A stretch of 64,000 nt of DNA from assembly GCA_032358255.1 (NCBI GenBank), contig JAULBX010013541.1, forward strand, positions 34,926-98,925. Reading direction: 5' to 3'. The notes below the pieces were generated by a model that searched no databases, was not told the origin of the DNA, and worked only from the letters and a program-made list of their open reading frames with translations. Made by a program: the position numbers and the translations under genes. The number at the start of each line of letters is the position of its first letter. The stretch's first letter is position 1. This DNA comes from Heterotrichella gracilis (Eukaryota > Sar > Xanthophyceae > Tribonematales > Xanthonemataceae). Of the stretch, positions 25,834-36,727 are shown in pieces.

Positions 25834-27743
25834 ATGGGTGACACCCTTGTCGAAGCGGCCATCAAGGCCTTCCTTCTCCAGCCAGAACACGCAGACGTAG
25901 GCGGCGAAGTCACACACGGAGGGCAAACATACTTCGTCAAAAAGTGCCGCACGGAAGCCAACTGGACGCACGAGCATGGGCTCTACTCTAGGTTCCATGC
26001 ACTGCAAGGGAAGGCCTTGCCAACCTGCTTTGGAGCACGCCAAGATGGTCACAGCTTCTTCCTGGTGTTGGAAGATGCAGGACCCCAGTTCACAGGTGCG
26101 TGGCTTGCTCCCGTTTCCTGGGTTGGGTTGTTAGTTGGCCCATGGCTTTGTTTGACTGTTCCCTTGCTGGTGTTCTGCTGGTATGCCCATGGGTTACTAG
26201 AACTGCCTCAGGCGTAAACCTAGGCTCTGACTGGGAAGGCCTTGCATAACCATACCTGCTGCTCTGTCTTGAGCGGTGCCAACTGCAGCTACAACAACGC
26301 CAACCGTGGTTGGCAAATCACATGCACCTTACTTACTGTGGGTTGCCACAGGCTGGCATTCTCAGTCCCAGGTGCGGTTGGTGGTTGAGGCGCTGGCCAG
26401 TGTGCACACCGCTGGGCTGCTGCTGGCTGACCTCAAACCTGAGCACGTGCGGTACAAGGACGGAAGGTAGGCCAACACTTTGTTAAGTAAAGCCTGCTGG
26501 GGAGTAGCGGTACCAGCAACTGTGCAATGACCAGTACTAAACTAGTACTATTAGGGATACTGGTAGCTTTGACTGTTTTGGTTTGTGGGTCACGGCTTGG
26601 GTGTTGCATTCAGGGTGTCAACACAGGTGTGTACACCGTCTAGTGCTGCTGACACCGCCTAGGTACCCCTCACCTAGTTGTCCTATGTCCATGTTGAGAC
26701 CACCCAGGGTCAGTTGCAGCTGTACATGCTGTCCATACGTCCCTACAGGTACTCAACTTGTTGTTTGCAGGGTATGCTTTATCGACCTGGACTTCAGTCT
26801 GTCTGAGGACCTGACCATGCTACCTGATGGGATTTCAGTGGAACCTGACACCTTGGAATCAAACAAGCTGATGGTGCCAAACAAATATTTTGTTGGGCGC
26901 TTTTTTGGGACAGGTAGGACACAAAGCATCCCTTTGCAGCAAGCCAGTCTGCATATTCCAACGGGTGTCCCTGCCTTGGACCCTGCCCTGTATTCTGCCT
27001 GACCTGGCGTCTTTGGTGTTCTCCCATGTCTTGCCAATCATATCAGATACCTTGCGCTCCTGAGTCACATGTGCATGGGTTGCCTGATAAAACGCAACTG
27101 TAGAAATCATCTGTCTGGTCTGTAGACCAAACTAATTGCATTCAAACTCAGAAACCACATATATGTCTCTGAAACCACTACATAGTCAACGCACTATGAC
27201 TCTGAAACCACATATATTTATTCAAACTCTGAAACCACTATGTAGTTAATGCATTATGAATCGACAAGGTGTCTAATCCAGTTCAATAAACTTCAGTACC
27301 TTGGCTTTGCAGTGCTGTATGCATCCCTGCGGCAGCTGCTGGGCTACGTGCCCACCCAGGCAGACGATTTCGAGGCCCTGGCCATGTGCGCGCTGCACCA
27401 GCGCCACAAGCTGCCCTGGTCGCTACCCGCCTTCGAGGAGGCGCTGGCTGAGCTGAAGCTGGATGCCATGGACACCCTGCCCTCCGCGTGGGGCATGGAG
27501 GGGGTTGAAACCGTGGTGCTCATGACCAAGGTGGTCTTCCTGATGGCTGGCACCCCAGTGATGGAGGTGGATGGGGAGGAAGTGAAGGGGCTGGAGCTGC
27601 CCATGCAGGCCTGTGGCTCGGGCGACGCTGGGGCTGGCCGCTGGGACCAGGGCGTGTGGGAGGCTGTGGCGTGGGCGCTGCAGCGGCTGCGGAACGCGAA
27701 AGCCTCTGAGCTACCAACGCGCTTTTGGGAGGTGGGGGCGTAA
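25834..27743 (+). CDS. Divergent protein-kinase-fold protein
   Basis: Four exons: 25834-26095, 26352-26466, 26771-26913, 27313-27743. They total 951 bases, or 316 residues, and every join is in phase. Kinase-like landmarks are YFVKKC (candidate ATP-binding Lys), FFLVLEDAG (hinge-like), HTAGLLLADLKPEHV (catalytic loop with the Arg of HRD absent) and FIDLDFS where DFG is expected. There is no glycine-rich loop and no APE motif, and the C-lobe is short, so an active enzyme is uncertain. It resembles small stand-alone kinase-like or aminoglycoside-phosphotransferase-like folds more than a classical kinase family. No signal peptide or membrane segment is visible. It is divergently paired with ATR. 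The C-terminus ends RFWEVGA before a TAA. Confidence 0.78.
27130..27262. repeat. Short degenerate repeats in intron 3 of the kinase-like gene
   Basis: Three imperfect units contain ACTCTGAAACCACTA or ACTCTGAAACCACAT followed by an AT-rich tail with CACTATGA or CATTATGA. They lie in the intron between exons 3 and 4 and have no coding frame. Confidence 0.65.
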
Positions 27744-28109
27744 TCTGAGGCGTGCACTTGAATTATATGTCACATTATATGGGGATTAGTTGGGCGACAG
27801 CGGGCACAACATGGGAGTGGGCCACCCTGTTCAAATGTGTATAATTTTCAATAGTGCACATACTATATCACATAAAATGTGTACACTATTGATGAATGAT
27901 TGGTGATTGATGCATATGCTCTTGTTCCAAATAATGTCACTGAATGGTTGGTGCTGGAAGGTGCGTTGTCACCACTGTGGCACATTGTGTTTCAGTACTA
28001 ATTACCATGCATTCCAGCAATACAGCCAGATTAGCTGTCAGTCTTGCACATGCATCACCAAGCATCTCTTTCCTGGCACTGTTTGGACCACCATTGTTGG
28101 CTCTTGCAG
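27744..28109. other. Spacer between the kinase-like gene and the next gene
   Basis: AT-richer spacer with repeated CACATTATAT/CACATACTATATCAC motifs. A Cys-rich plus-strand stretch at about 27,965-28,085 (CHHCGTLC...CQSC) could be an upstream exon of the next gene, but no in-frame splice join supports this. Confidence 0.4.
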
Positions 28110-29403
28110 GTACTTGCCACTTTCCCCAGTGAAACCCCAGGCAAGGCAACTGACGCGCGCTCCGCACACCGGCTTGGGGCCTCAACCAAGGGTGGCCACT
28201 CCCTCCCCAGCCAGCCAGATACAATCAGGCCAGGCAGGCCCCACAGCCGTGGGCAGGCAGCCTGTGCATGCCTGGAGCTAATCACAGGCCAGCCCTGGTG
28301 CCCGCCACAGAAAGGGGATCTGAAGCCCGATGATGAGTCACGCGGGTTCTGGGGTGACGCCGGGAGCAGCGATGGGGACGCAGTGGCTGTGTGCCAGCAT
28401 GCAAAGTGTGACATGGCCGCCCTCCTCGTGGGTGCATGCAGCCAAGGGGAGGAGGGCGTGCGGCCCGAGTTTGGTAGCTTTGCCGTTCACATGGAGCCTG
28501 TCCCTGCGCATCCCACCATGTGTGTGCGGCGGCGGCAGTGGTATGGTGATGAGCTGCGGTTGCGGGTGTATGGGCGGATGCGCAAGCTGGACCAGCCGAG
28601 GAGCTTTGGGATTGCGGCAGTTACCCACAGCCACCAACCGCATGTTGTGGTGGGCAAGGTGTGGTTTGCATCCCCCTGGAATCATGCCTTGAGCATGCAG
28701 GATTTGGTATGTGACATCTGTAGCATGTGGCTTACAATGAGGGCATATTTTAGTTTCTGATGTAATGATGTGCATTTGTACCATGGTATGGAATCATGTA
28801 ATTGAATTTGCGTAACTGCAATGGTTGCTGCCCATGCCCAACACCTATGCTGTTGGGTGCCATGGGTAGGGCTGTGTGCATTACACCGTTGGGTCGCACA
28901 GTCCCATTCCATCGCAACTTAGTGGATGGCGCGTGGATAATAGCTTTCTTGATTTGTTTTTGTCCTTTTTTAATAAGGACAATATTTACAATTGGTCAAC
29001 GTGTATTTGAGAGTCATGTTATAGTACTTCCAATTTACCGAATCCCTGTAGTTTTACTTTTTTGAAGAACAGCCCAAATTATGATACAAGTCAGATGTTT
29101 TGTAATTGTGCTGACGTTGGCCCCCTACCGCAGGCGCACCAGCTGGCAGCGACCCTCATGCTCCTGGGCCGCAAGGACCCCTTCTGTCTCCTGCACCACC
29201 ACACCCAGGGCCCCGCAGTGGGCCTGCTGGTCCAGGTGCAGCCGGAGGGCATCGATGCTGTGAGCGCTGTGTGCAAAACCCTACCCGACACCCTACCGGA
29301 CCTGCCTGGGCTCTTGCCTCTGGCGCTGTTCAGGCGGCTGTTTGTGGCCACGGTGCAAGGCGGTGCCCTCCCTTCCTGCGGTGGATGCTTGTGTGCCTGG
29401 TAG
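28110..29403 (+). CDS. Unrecognised gene, 3' part (two exons)
   Basis: Two exons join in phase: 28,110-28,706 (acceptor CTCTTGCAG, donor TTG/GTATG) and 29,134-29,403 (acceptor CTACCGCAG, TAG stop). The encoded segment is about 289 residues. The first half is low complexity; the second has a folded look, with RRRQWYGDELRLRVYGRM, VVVGKVWFASPW and, across the join, SMQDLAHQLAATLMLLG. I recognise no domain. The 5' end and start codon are not identified, so the gene is probably longer. No signal peptide or membrane segment is visible in this part. Confidence 0.5.
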
Positions 29404-31527
29404 GGCTGATGCTGCACCGGCGCTGCCTGTGGGTGTTGCTGCTGACCGAGGGAATGGGGGGGATGGGAGATGCGCATGCCAGGTGCAGCTGGCGTGGTGG
29501 TGGGGGAGCGGCGCAAAGGGGTTGCGCCAGGGGAGGCGCAGCGGCCGGTGTTGGATAGGTGGATCAGATTCGGAAACTGTTGAAGGACATCATGCACCTG
29601 CTGTTCATGTTAGGCTTACATTACGCAATGAGTTTGTTGATATATATACCGACTATGTTTATGTTTTTAAAGGTTCATTTGGGCTTTTTTCCATTCATTC
29701 AGATTGGATCAGAGAGGCCAGTAGCCCCCTAAATCCGCCTTTGTGCGTCCCCCTTTTCTTCTCCGTTCTTCTGTCGGATCATGTCAGGTCAACTCAGTGG
29801 GACATCGGAACACGCTCAATCTGACTCAGAGGGGCTTTGCAGCAGCACTGGGGCTTTGCAGCAGGCGTGGTGCCCTTGTTGATATCTCTGATATATATGG
29901 TGCCCTAGGGGCGAGGCAGTGGCCCTTTTACTTCACCTTTGTGCCTCCCCTACTTTTCTTTGGCCACTTCTCGTTGTAACAGTTGTTGCACCCTGCAGTC
30001 TGAGATCACCCCTTTTCTATTACCTGTAGTACAACCATGCCACTGTAGTCCTACGGAGGCTTTGAACTTTCCTGCGAGGTGACCCATGTGGGCCATGTCA
30101 TTTGCCACCGCACGCATTGCCACAAGCAAGCCCACAACTATGGCAAATGCACTCAGCATAAGGCTCAGCATTTGAAATACTATAATAATCTGTAAAAAAA
30201 ACAATTAAGGCTGTTCAAAACCCCCATACTAAGTCAGAATATGATTTAAAAACAGATCAGCCTGTCAGTGAGCGCTGTAAGAATTGTATCATCATGAACT
30301 GTTCCAAAATTGCTTTGCAAGCCTCTCCTTTATCTTCTACACTCATTAATAATTGCATTGACAGTTTTAAAGTGCCAAGCATTAACCCTATAATTACTGC
30401 CAACCAACGTGAACAGACACCGATGCTGGTGGCCACCGCTATCCGCCACTCAAGCTTTAGAAATCTTCCTGAACTACTGAACTAGAATATACACACACCG
30501 ACAGACTATAGAACCCACTAAATCCTTCCCAGTGTGTCACTAAAAGGTTGATCATCCAGTTGAACGCTTCACATGAACCGCAAACATCATGTTGAATGCC
30601 GCCACAATCACCCAACCACGTGTACAATGTTCATCATACTCGTGCTTGCCAAAGAAGTCTCCGGGTGAACACAACGCACAGCTCTAGAGCAATGTCAAAA
30701 CGCACATCGCCTCATAAATTAAAAAAGTGACAACCAGCTACGACGCCAACTGAGTCGTGTTAGGACTGGTACACAGGATACTAGATCAAATCTTGCAATG
30801 GTATGGACACATAATGATTTCGAGACTGTTCCTTATCAGATATGATGGCATGCCACCTCTGCCCGCAGCATTGGTGGAGTGCCAAAGAAAAAACCATGGC
30901 CAAAAAGCCAAGGATCACAGAACGCAAAGACCGTGCGCCTTTTCCAATTGTGGCCCCTACCTCATCAGTGAGCCAAGTGACGTAAACGCTACATCCTAAA
31001 TCCTGGAACCCTAAACCCTATAACCATTCGTGTCGTGTGAATGAACTCAGGGCCGACCCCTGTGCCGCATTGCAGACGCGGCTTCGATATAAATAAGACA
31101 ATAAGGTCAGAAACAGGTGCTGCGATTTCTTGCCAACCCTTGGCAAATGCTCGCACAGCACTGAGAATGTCTGACAGGTATAAATCAGATCAGATCTGAT
31201 CTGAAAACAGGCAAAACAACAGGTTTTGAAGCCGCCTATTAGCTGGCAACAGTAACAACATGATATCTGAAAAATACACAATGGAAACACTGAAGGAAGG
31301 CCGTAAAATGGCATACGTTGGTACTATCCATATTATGCATACATTTAGAATCCGACTGGCAAGCAGCCTGGCATACGTTAGCATTGTCCACACACACTAA
31401 TCGTGTGTTGAAAAAAATATCAACATTGTAATTGGACCTGCTCGCACACACCCTCCTACTCAGTGGAAGGGGCAAACTCAATTCCATGTTTTCCAATTCC
31501 TGTACCTGCTGCCACCTCACCAAGGGG
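29404..31527. other. Spacer between convergent genes
   Basis: No convincing gene. There are two loosely similar pieces near 29,735-29,775 and 29,935-29,965 (both CTTTGTGCxTCCCCT-like), AT-rich stretches from 30,170 to 31,400, a TTTAGGG-type run at 31,008-31,021 and a perfect 20-base palindrome at 31,185-31,204. The 3' ends of the flanking genes must lie here. Confidence 0.5.
31185..31204. repeat. Perfect 20-base palindrome
   Basis: The sequence TCAGATCAGATCTGATCTGA reads the same on both strands and lies about 325 bases beyond the TKL kinase stop. It has no U-tract, so a terminator-like role is not suggested. It is built from the repeated tetramer GATC/AGAT and may be chance. Confidence 0.8.
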
Positions 31528-34500
31528 TCAAGATACAGCACTCTGTGTGCCTCGCTGCACCTCCTGCCTCAGCACGGCAATGGTCTTAATCCAGGGGGGT
31601 CGGGAGGTGGGCTCAAAGTCCATGCAGCGGCGCATGAGGGCAAGCACTGTCTCAGAGCACTCTTCGGGAGTACTGCGATCACAAATTGGCAGGTTAGTCA
31701 CTTGATATGCTACTAGCCTAGCGGATGATGATCTGGCTTTTGTTAACACATTAATGATAATGATAATGACAATACTATTTCTAATAATTTAGCAGATTAG
31801 TTGGTCAATTGCCTGCATTGCAGCAAGACCCAGCAGAAGATGTTACTGCATGGCTCATGCAGCATGAGTAAGACAAGGAGGGGGTCAATGGTGGGAAGGG
31901 GCAAAGAATTGGGTCAAATGTAACAATATTGGTCGGTGCAGGGGATGATTTGTGGGGATGTATGGGCGATTGAGGCATGTGGCTTAGGATTTATGGTTTG
32001 GGATTTAGGGTTTAGGGTTCCTCACCGAGGCTTGCGCATGCGCCCCCTGTAGGGTACCTCCCCCGTGCCCATCTCCCACAGCAGCACCCCAAAGCTGTAG
32101 ATGTCAGCGGCGCAGGTGACCTCCTCGCCTGCACAGGGGATGCAGCACGTCAGGGAAACTGGGGTAAATCCTACCCTCTAAACCATAGACAGCACTCCAA
32201 AGCGTTGTGTAGGGTTTAGACCCCACACTGTACACACGAGGTGCCAACGTACCGCAGAATGACCCAAACCCTGCCCCTTAATCAAGAATTGCCAGGACGA
32301 GCGTACTAAAGAGTGACGTCCTTTGCCACAACATACAACCTACACCCTGAACCCTAGGCGCCCTGTCAGCGTACCCATGATGACCTCTGGTGCCATCCAC
32401 GCCAGGGGCCCCACTGCCCCCTCAAGGCCCTCCAGCGCCGGCCGCACCCGCCCAACCAACGCCAGGCCCACGTCAGCTATCTTGGCCTGAGCACAGGGAA
32501 AGAAGATCAGGGACGATGCTAGGAGTGTGGGAAACCTGCATCCCAACCCCAGGCTTCCATGTGCAGAGGGATACATCTATGCGTTTGCATTACATGCATG
32601 GCAAGGGGGTTTGGAATGCACATGCTACTAGCCACACAAGGCACGGCTGTTTAAAAAATAACCGCAATTTGCACAAATACACACTTCTTTCTACAGAGTT
32701 GAATTATCTGGGTATGGTAAGGTTTATTGCATTCCCACCTGCAGGTGCTTGTTGAGCAGTATGTTGTCGCTCTTTATGTCCAGGTGCATCACCTCGCGCA
32801 GGTGCAGGAAGTGAAGGCCCTGGGCAACGTCAAGGGCGATGCTGGCGCCGCTGCAAAAAACGGGAAGGAAACCGGGGGTAAGGCGGGTGTGAGGTGACAT
32901 GTACACGGCCTGAATGCCACAGCAGAGCGAGCGGGTGGCCTGGTTTGGTGCCCAAAACCCTAAGCCAGGGTGCAACCTCCCCAAACCCTAAACCCTACAC
33001 CACTTCACAACCCTAAACCCTAACTGATGGCTCAGAATTGCGCCAAGCAGTTCTTTTGCAAGATGGCGCCCTGGAGCAATGAAATCCTTGTTTACATAAT
33101 CAGCAGCATGCTGTGCATGCAGAAAATGTGCACCCTACAACCCCAGGCAGCTCTTGCTCACCCGTTGTGCCAGTTGACCCCCCCCTTGTGCAGCAACTAC
33201 CACAGCGAGCCCTTGCCCATGTCATCTGCAAAGACTTGAACCCCACCCCTAAACCCTGCACGCTACACCTCGACTCACCCGTTGTGCCAGTTGACCTCCC
33301 CCTTGCGCAGCACCGACCACAGCGAGCCCCGGTCCATGCACTCGGTGAAGATGAGGAAGCAGTCGGGCATGCGGCAGGCGCCCAGGAACTGGACCACGCT
33401 AGGGTTCCTGATGCTCTTCAGGATGGCGATCTCCCGCAGGATGGTCTCCTCCACATGGCGAGCGTGGGGGTCGGTGGGGGATATGACTACCTGTTTCACG
33501 GCCACAAACATGCCCCCGCGGCACACGGCCTTCCATACCTGCGGTGGGTGGGTGGGTGGGTATGTGGGTGGGTGGGTGTGTTGGCACAGGTGTGCAGTGC
33601 AGGGTGGTGGATTTGAGGCAGAGCTGGAAATGGTGACCCTTCAATGGTGTGGGGTTGAGGATGGTTTCCTGCACCTTGCGTGTGTGAGGGTCAGGAGGGG
33701 CATGTGTGCACCAGGCTGCACCTACGGTAGTGTGCCGACATGATTGCTATGAAGGGGCTTAGGTGGGGGAGCGGGGTCGCAGTATGGTGTGCCCTCTTAG
33801 ACTTCACAGTTAGTTTATGCAGTGGACGGACGAAAGGTCGCCTCAAGAATGATGATGAAAAGCCCTTGTTAGGGTTTAGGATTTAAGCCGCACCTTGCCA
33901 AAGGAGCCCTTGCCCAGCAGTATGTTGTCCCCCTGCTCGTCCTTGCAGGCCTCCAGGTCCTCGGGCGCCACCTCCCAGTGGTAGGTGCGCACCAGGTCAT
34001 AGGAGTCCTTGCGCGAGGGGAGGCCCAGCAGCTCCTCGCTGACAGAGGTGGGCAGGGGAGGCGCCTCGGTATTGGCTGAGGGCTGGCCGCTGAAGGCGGG
34101 GCTGTACTGCGGCGGTCCCAGGGAGGGGCTGTCCCACTGCACGGAGGCGGGGGTGTGGGGCGGGCTGGGGCTGGTGCTGGCGCCTGGAGCAAGGGGTTTG
34201 GGAGTACTGTTGGCTGGTATTCTAGCTTTGCGCTTGTGGACAACTCCTGGATCTGGGTTGCGCGTTCCCCTTCTTTCTACCTCTCTTTTACTTGCCCAAA
34301 ATTGCCCAACAACGATTTGTATTGGGCTAAATACCCAACAACTACAGCTTGCTATGCTTTGACAGCCCTTACCTGCAGCTGGGTTGCAGGAGGACACCAT
34401 CCACAGTGGGGCGCTGCCGGTGTCCCTGTGGGGTTCCTTTATGGACTGCTCTATACGCGCCGGGTGTACAGGCTTCTGCAGGGAAGGGAGCCATACAGTG

Positions 34501-35111
34501 AATAGCAGACTTTAAGTGGTGGTAGGAAGTGGTGCATCATGCCTGGCCTGGTCAATAGTGGGGCTGGTTAGGGTTTAGGGTTCAGCGGGTATGATGCATG
34601 GGAATTTGTCCAGAGGTGCCTCGACGTGTGGCAGTGCACAGCAAGAGCCATCCACGCAAGCATTCCGATTTGTTTCAAGTCGTCGGTTGGTTGCCCACAC
34701 GCCACTGGCATCCACATCGTCCCGCGTCGTGGCTCTGCCCGGTACCAGGCTGCATGCCACCCAATTTGGCCACCAATGGTACCAAAAAGCGCGCACCTTT
34801 ATCGCGACGCGACGGCGAACGGTCTCGGTCTCGAGAACGGACGCGGATTCGTTGAAGACGTCACTTGGGATGGCATGCACTCCCAGCTCCGGGCTGCTTT
34901 CCACGGCCGCGGCCGGCGTGGGGGTGTGCGGGGGAGGGGTTGCTGGCGTGCCATGGCTTGCGGGCTTGTGCTTGCGCGACCTTGTGTAGACGATGACGCA
35001 CAGGAAGACGACGATGGCGAACAGGGCGCGCGCTAGTGCGTAGCGCGCTCCAAGTGCTGCAACACCGAGCAGGGAACGGTCAATAGGTGTTTTGAGGTGC
35101 AGCAGAGGCAT
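31528..35111 (-). CDS. Membrane-anchored TKL (Raf-like) protein kinase
   Basis: Eight exons in transcript order: 35111-34797, 34475-34373, 34183-33894, 33538-33279, 32850-32739, 32486-32375, 32128-32026, 31672-31528. They total 1,440 bases, or 479 residues, all in phase. Residues 24-43 ([16 protein letters not shown] followed by TRSRKHK) form one membrane span with a basic stop. A Pro/Ser-rich linker follows, then a kinase domain: glycine loop [14 protein letters not shown] lysine, helix-C Glu in ETILREI, hinge [10 protein letters not shown], catalytic loop [12 protein letters not shown], metal site IADVG (DFG with F to V), LAWMAPEV and [12 protein letters not shown]. The loop lacks the Arg of HRD. 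The family is close to plant/algal Raf-like MAPKKKs; the substrate is unknown. The start is the first ATG before the membrane span. Confidence 0.9.
31990..33022. repeat. TTTAGGG/CCCTAAA runs in TKL kinase introns
   Basis: Two- to three-unit runs of the plant-type telomere heptamer occur at about 32,001-32,020 and 32,984-33,025, inside introns. Similar short runs occur throughout the window, for example near 1,196, 2,070, 5,472, 7,721, 16,563, 31,008, 34,567, 37,133, 39,238, 43,814, 44,790, 46,128, 46,703, 47,171 and 48,965. Confidence 0.9.
33157..33345 (-). repeat. Exon-edge echo beside TKL kinase exon 4
   Basis: The 3' end of exon 4 with its donor (plus strand from 33,275, CTCACCCGTTGTGCCAGTTG) has a copy in the following intron starting at 33,157, offset about 118 bases. 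The copy continues through CACAGCGAGCCC and then decays. CCCTAAACCC units lie between the copies. Confidence 0.85.
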
Positions 35112-36727
35112 GCATGATCTCCTAGAACAAGGGTACCGTAAGAGGGTACTCTGATCGGGCTGCGGTGGGTCCCCGTCGTGAATAGGGACAACTCGATCTG
35201 CCCTACGTGCTCCTTGTAAAGAAGCAGTCTTTGCGAAAGAATGTTGCGATGCGGTGCGCACGGTGGGTTCAATCCGCGGATGGCACGATGCAGAGCAAAA
35301 AACGTCGAGCAAGGCGATGCACTTGAAGGTAGTAGCTATCCTCTACAAGTGCGTCACGGCGAAGAGGAAAGGCCACGAAACAGGGAAGTTGACATGGCAT
35401 GCACGACAGCTTCGCTTGGGAATGGTGCAGTTCCAAACCGGCTATTTCCGTTGTGCAACCCGTCATAGCCGGTCGAGCACAGAAAAAGGAACAGTGGATT
35501 TCCACAGGCACGCAAGAGAAGGCGACGAGCACTGGTAGCCCACGCCTGTCCCACAGGGATTTTGCCAGTTTTCCCACTGTGTTGCAAACCCACCCTTTAG
35601 CTCTTGGGCGGCGTTAAAGGCCACAGGGAGAGAAGGTGCAAAGCCAGAACTTGTGGTGAGTGAAACTCCAGCCTCCTGCATCGTTTAACTTCAACTACGA
35701 GAGCACCATGCGTGTGTTGGAATCCACGAAGAGAGGAAGCATGGTGGGTCCAGAACTGTGCTCTGGCGGTTCAGTGGCAGTGAAGCGCGGACTAGCTAGC
35801 CACTGGCGGTGGCTGAGTAGCAAAGCACTTGAGCTAGCGTTGGCTACTGTTTGAAGGACTGTTTGTCTGCTAGTTGCCTGCCGTGCGAACCAAGACCAGG
35901 TGCCTATTGTGAGCTGCTTTAGTAGAGTGCCTCAGCAGGAGGAACGGGCATTTGGGCTTCTGGCTTCTGAACGATTGGTATGCGCATATGCACAACTACG
36001 GTTTTGGGCGAGTCAAGTGGGCAAACGTTCTGGAAGCTAGCGACGTGTTCCGCGGCTCACTGCAGGGTTCTAGTTGTTAACTGGTACATGCAATGCTTTA
36101 GCCTAACTGGTACGGCAAATATCTCGCGGCCAGTAGCCGATATCTCCTGCAAGTGCCTGCAACCGTCGTTCAGCTTTTTGACAGAAAAGCGGCTGCGTTT
36201 TGGGCGAGCATGACCACATACTGATCGGTTGAGTATGATGCTCGCAGGGGGGGTATGATAATTCGATGTAATCAGACTGTAATCAGTGAGATTGCTGGAG
36301 GTGGACTGATCGATCTCAGGATATTCGCAAGATATTTGCCAGATATTCGCAGGCGCGGCCAATCAAGTGGGGAAATTCGCCAGGTTGGCAAGTATCCTGG
36401 TTATTATCGAGTAATTCACAGAATCAAAGGACACCTACTCAGCGCTTATATCCATATCCTCCTGAATAGGCTACTGGGTAAAAAAGCTGCCAAACCAAGC
36501 GTCCTAATAACTAGCTCAGGAGTAGGACTACTAGCGTGGTGGTGCCATCAGATAGTGGTAGGGCATTGCACTCCCCTAATGGAGCCCACAGCCACCAGTG
36601 CTCATCACCGTGGTGCACACCCAACGGCTTGCATCCAGCCTGTGTGGTGCAAACCACCTGGCTGTATCACGACAGCCCAGGAGCTGCGTCTCCACCCACC
36701 CCACCCACCCCTTGCCACCGCCCCGCC
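35112..36727. other. Spacer 5' of the TKL kinase and 3' of the transporter
   Basis: No secure gene. The first few hundred bases should hold the kinase promoter and leader. Short repeats of GATATTCGCA/GATATTTGCC occur at about 36,315-36,352. Long frames on either strand here are GC-driven and match nothing I know. Confidence 0.45.

Noticed and set aside
31185-31204. Palindrome as a transcription terminator or operator
   Set aside because: No supporting context; eukaryotic genes do not use such terminators, and the GATC repeat makes a chance palindrome plausible.
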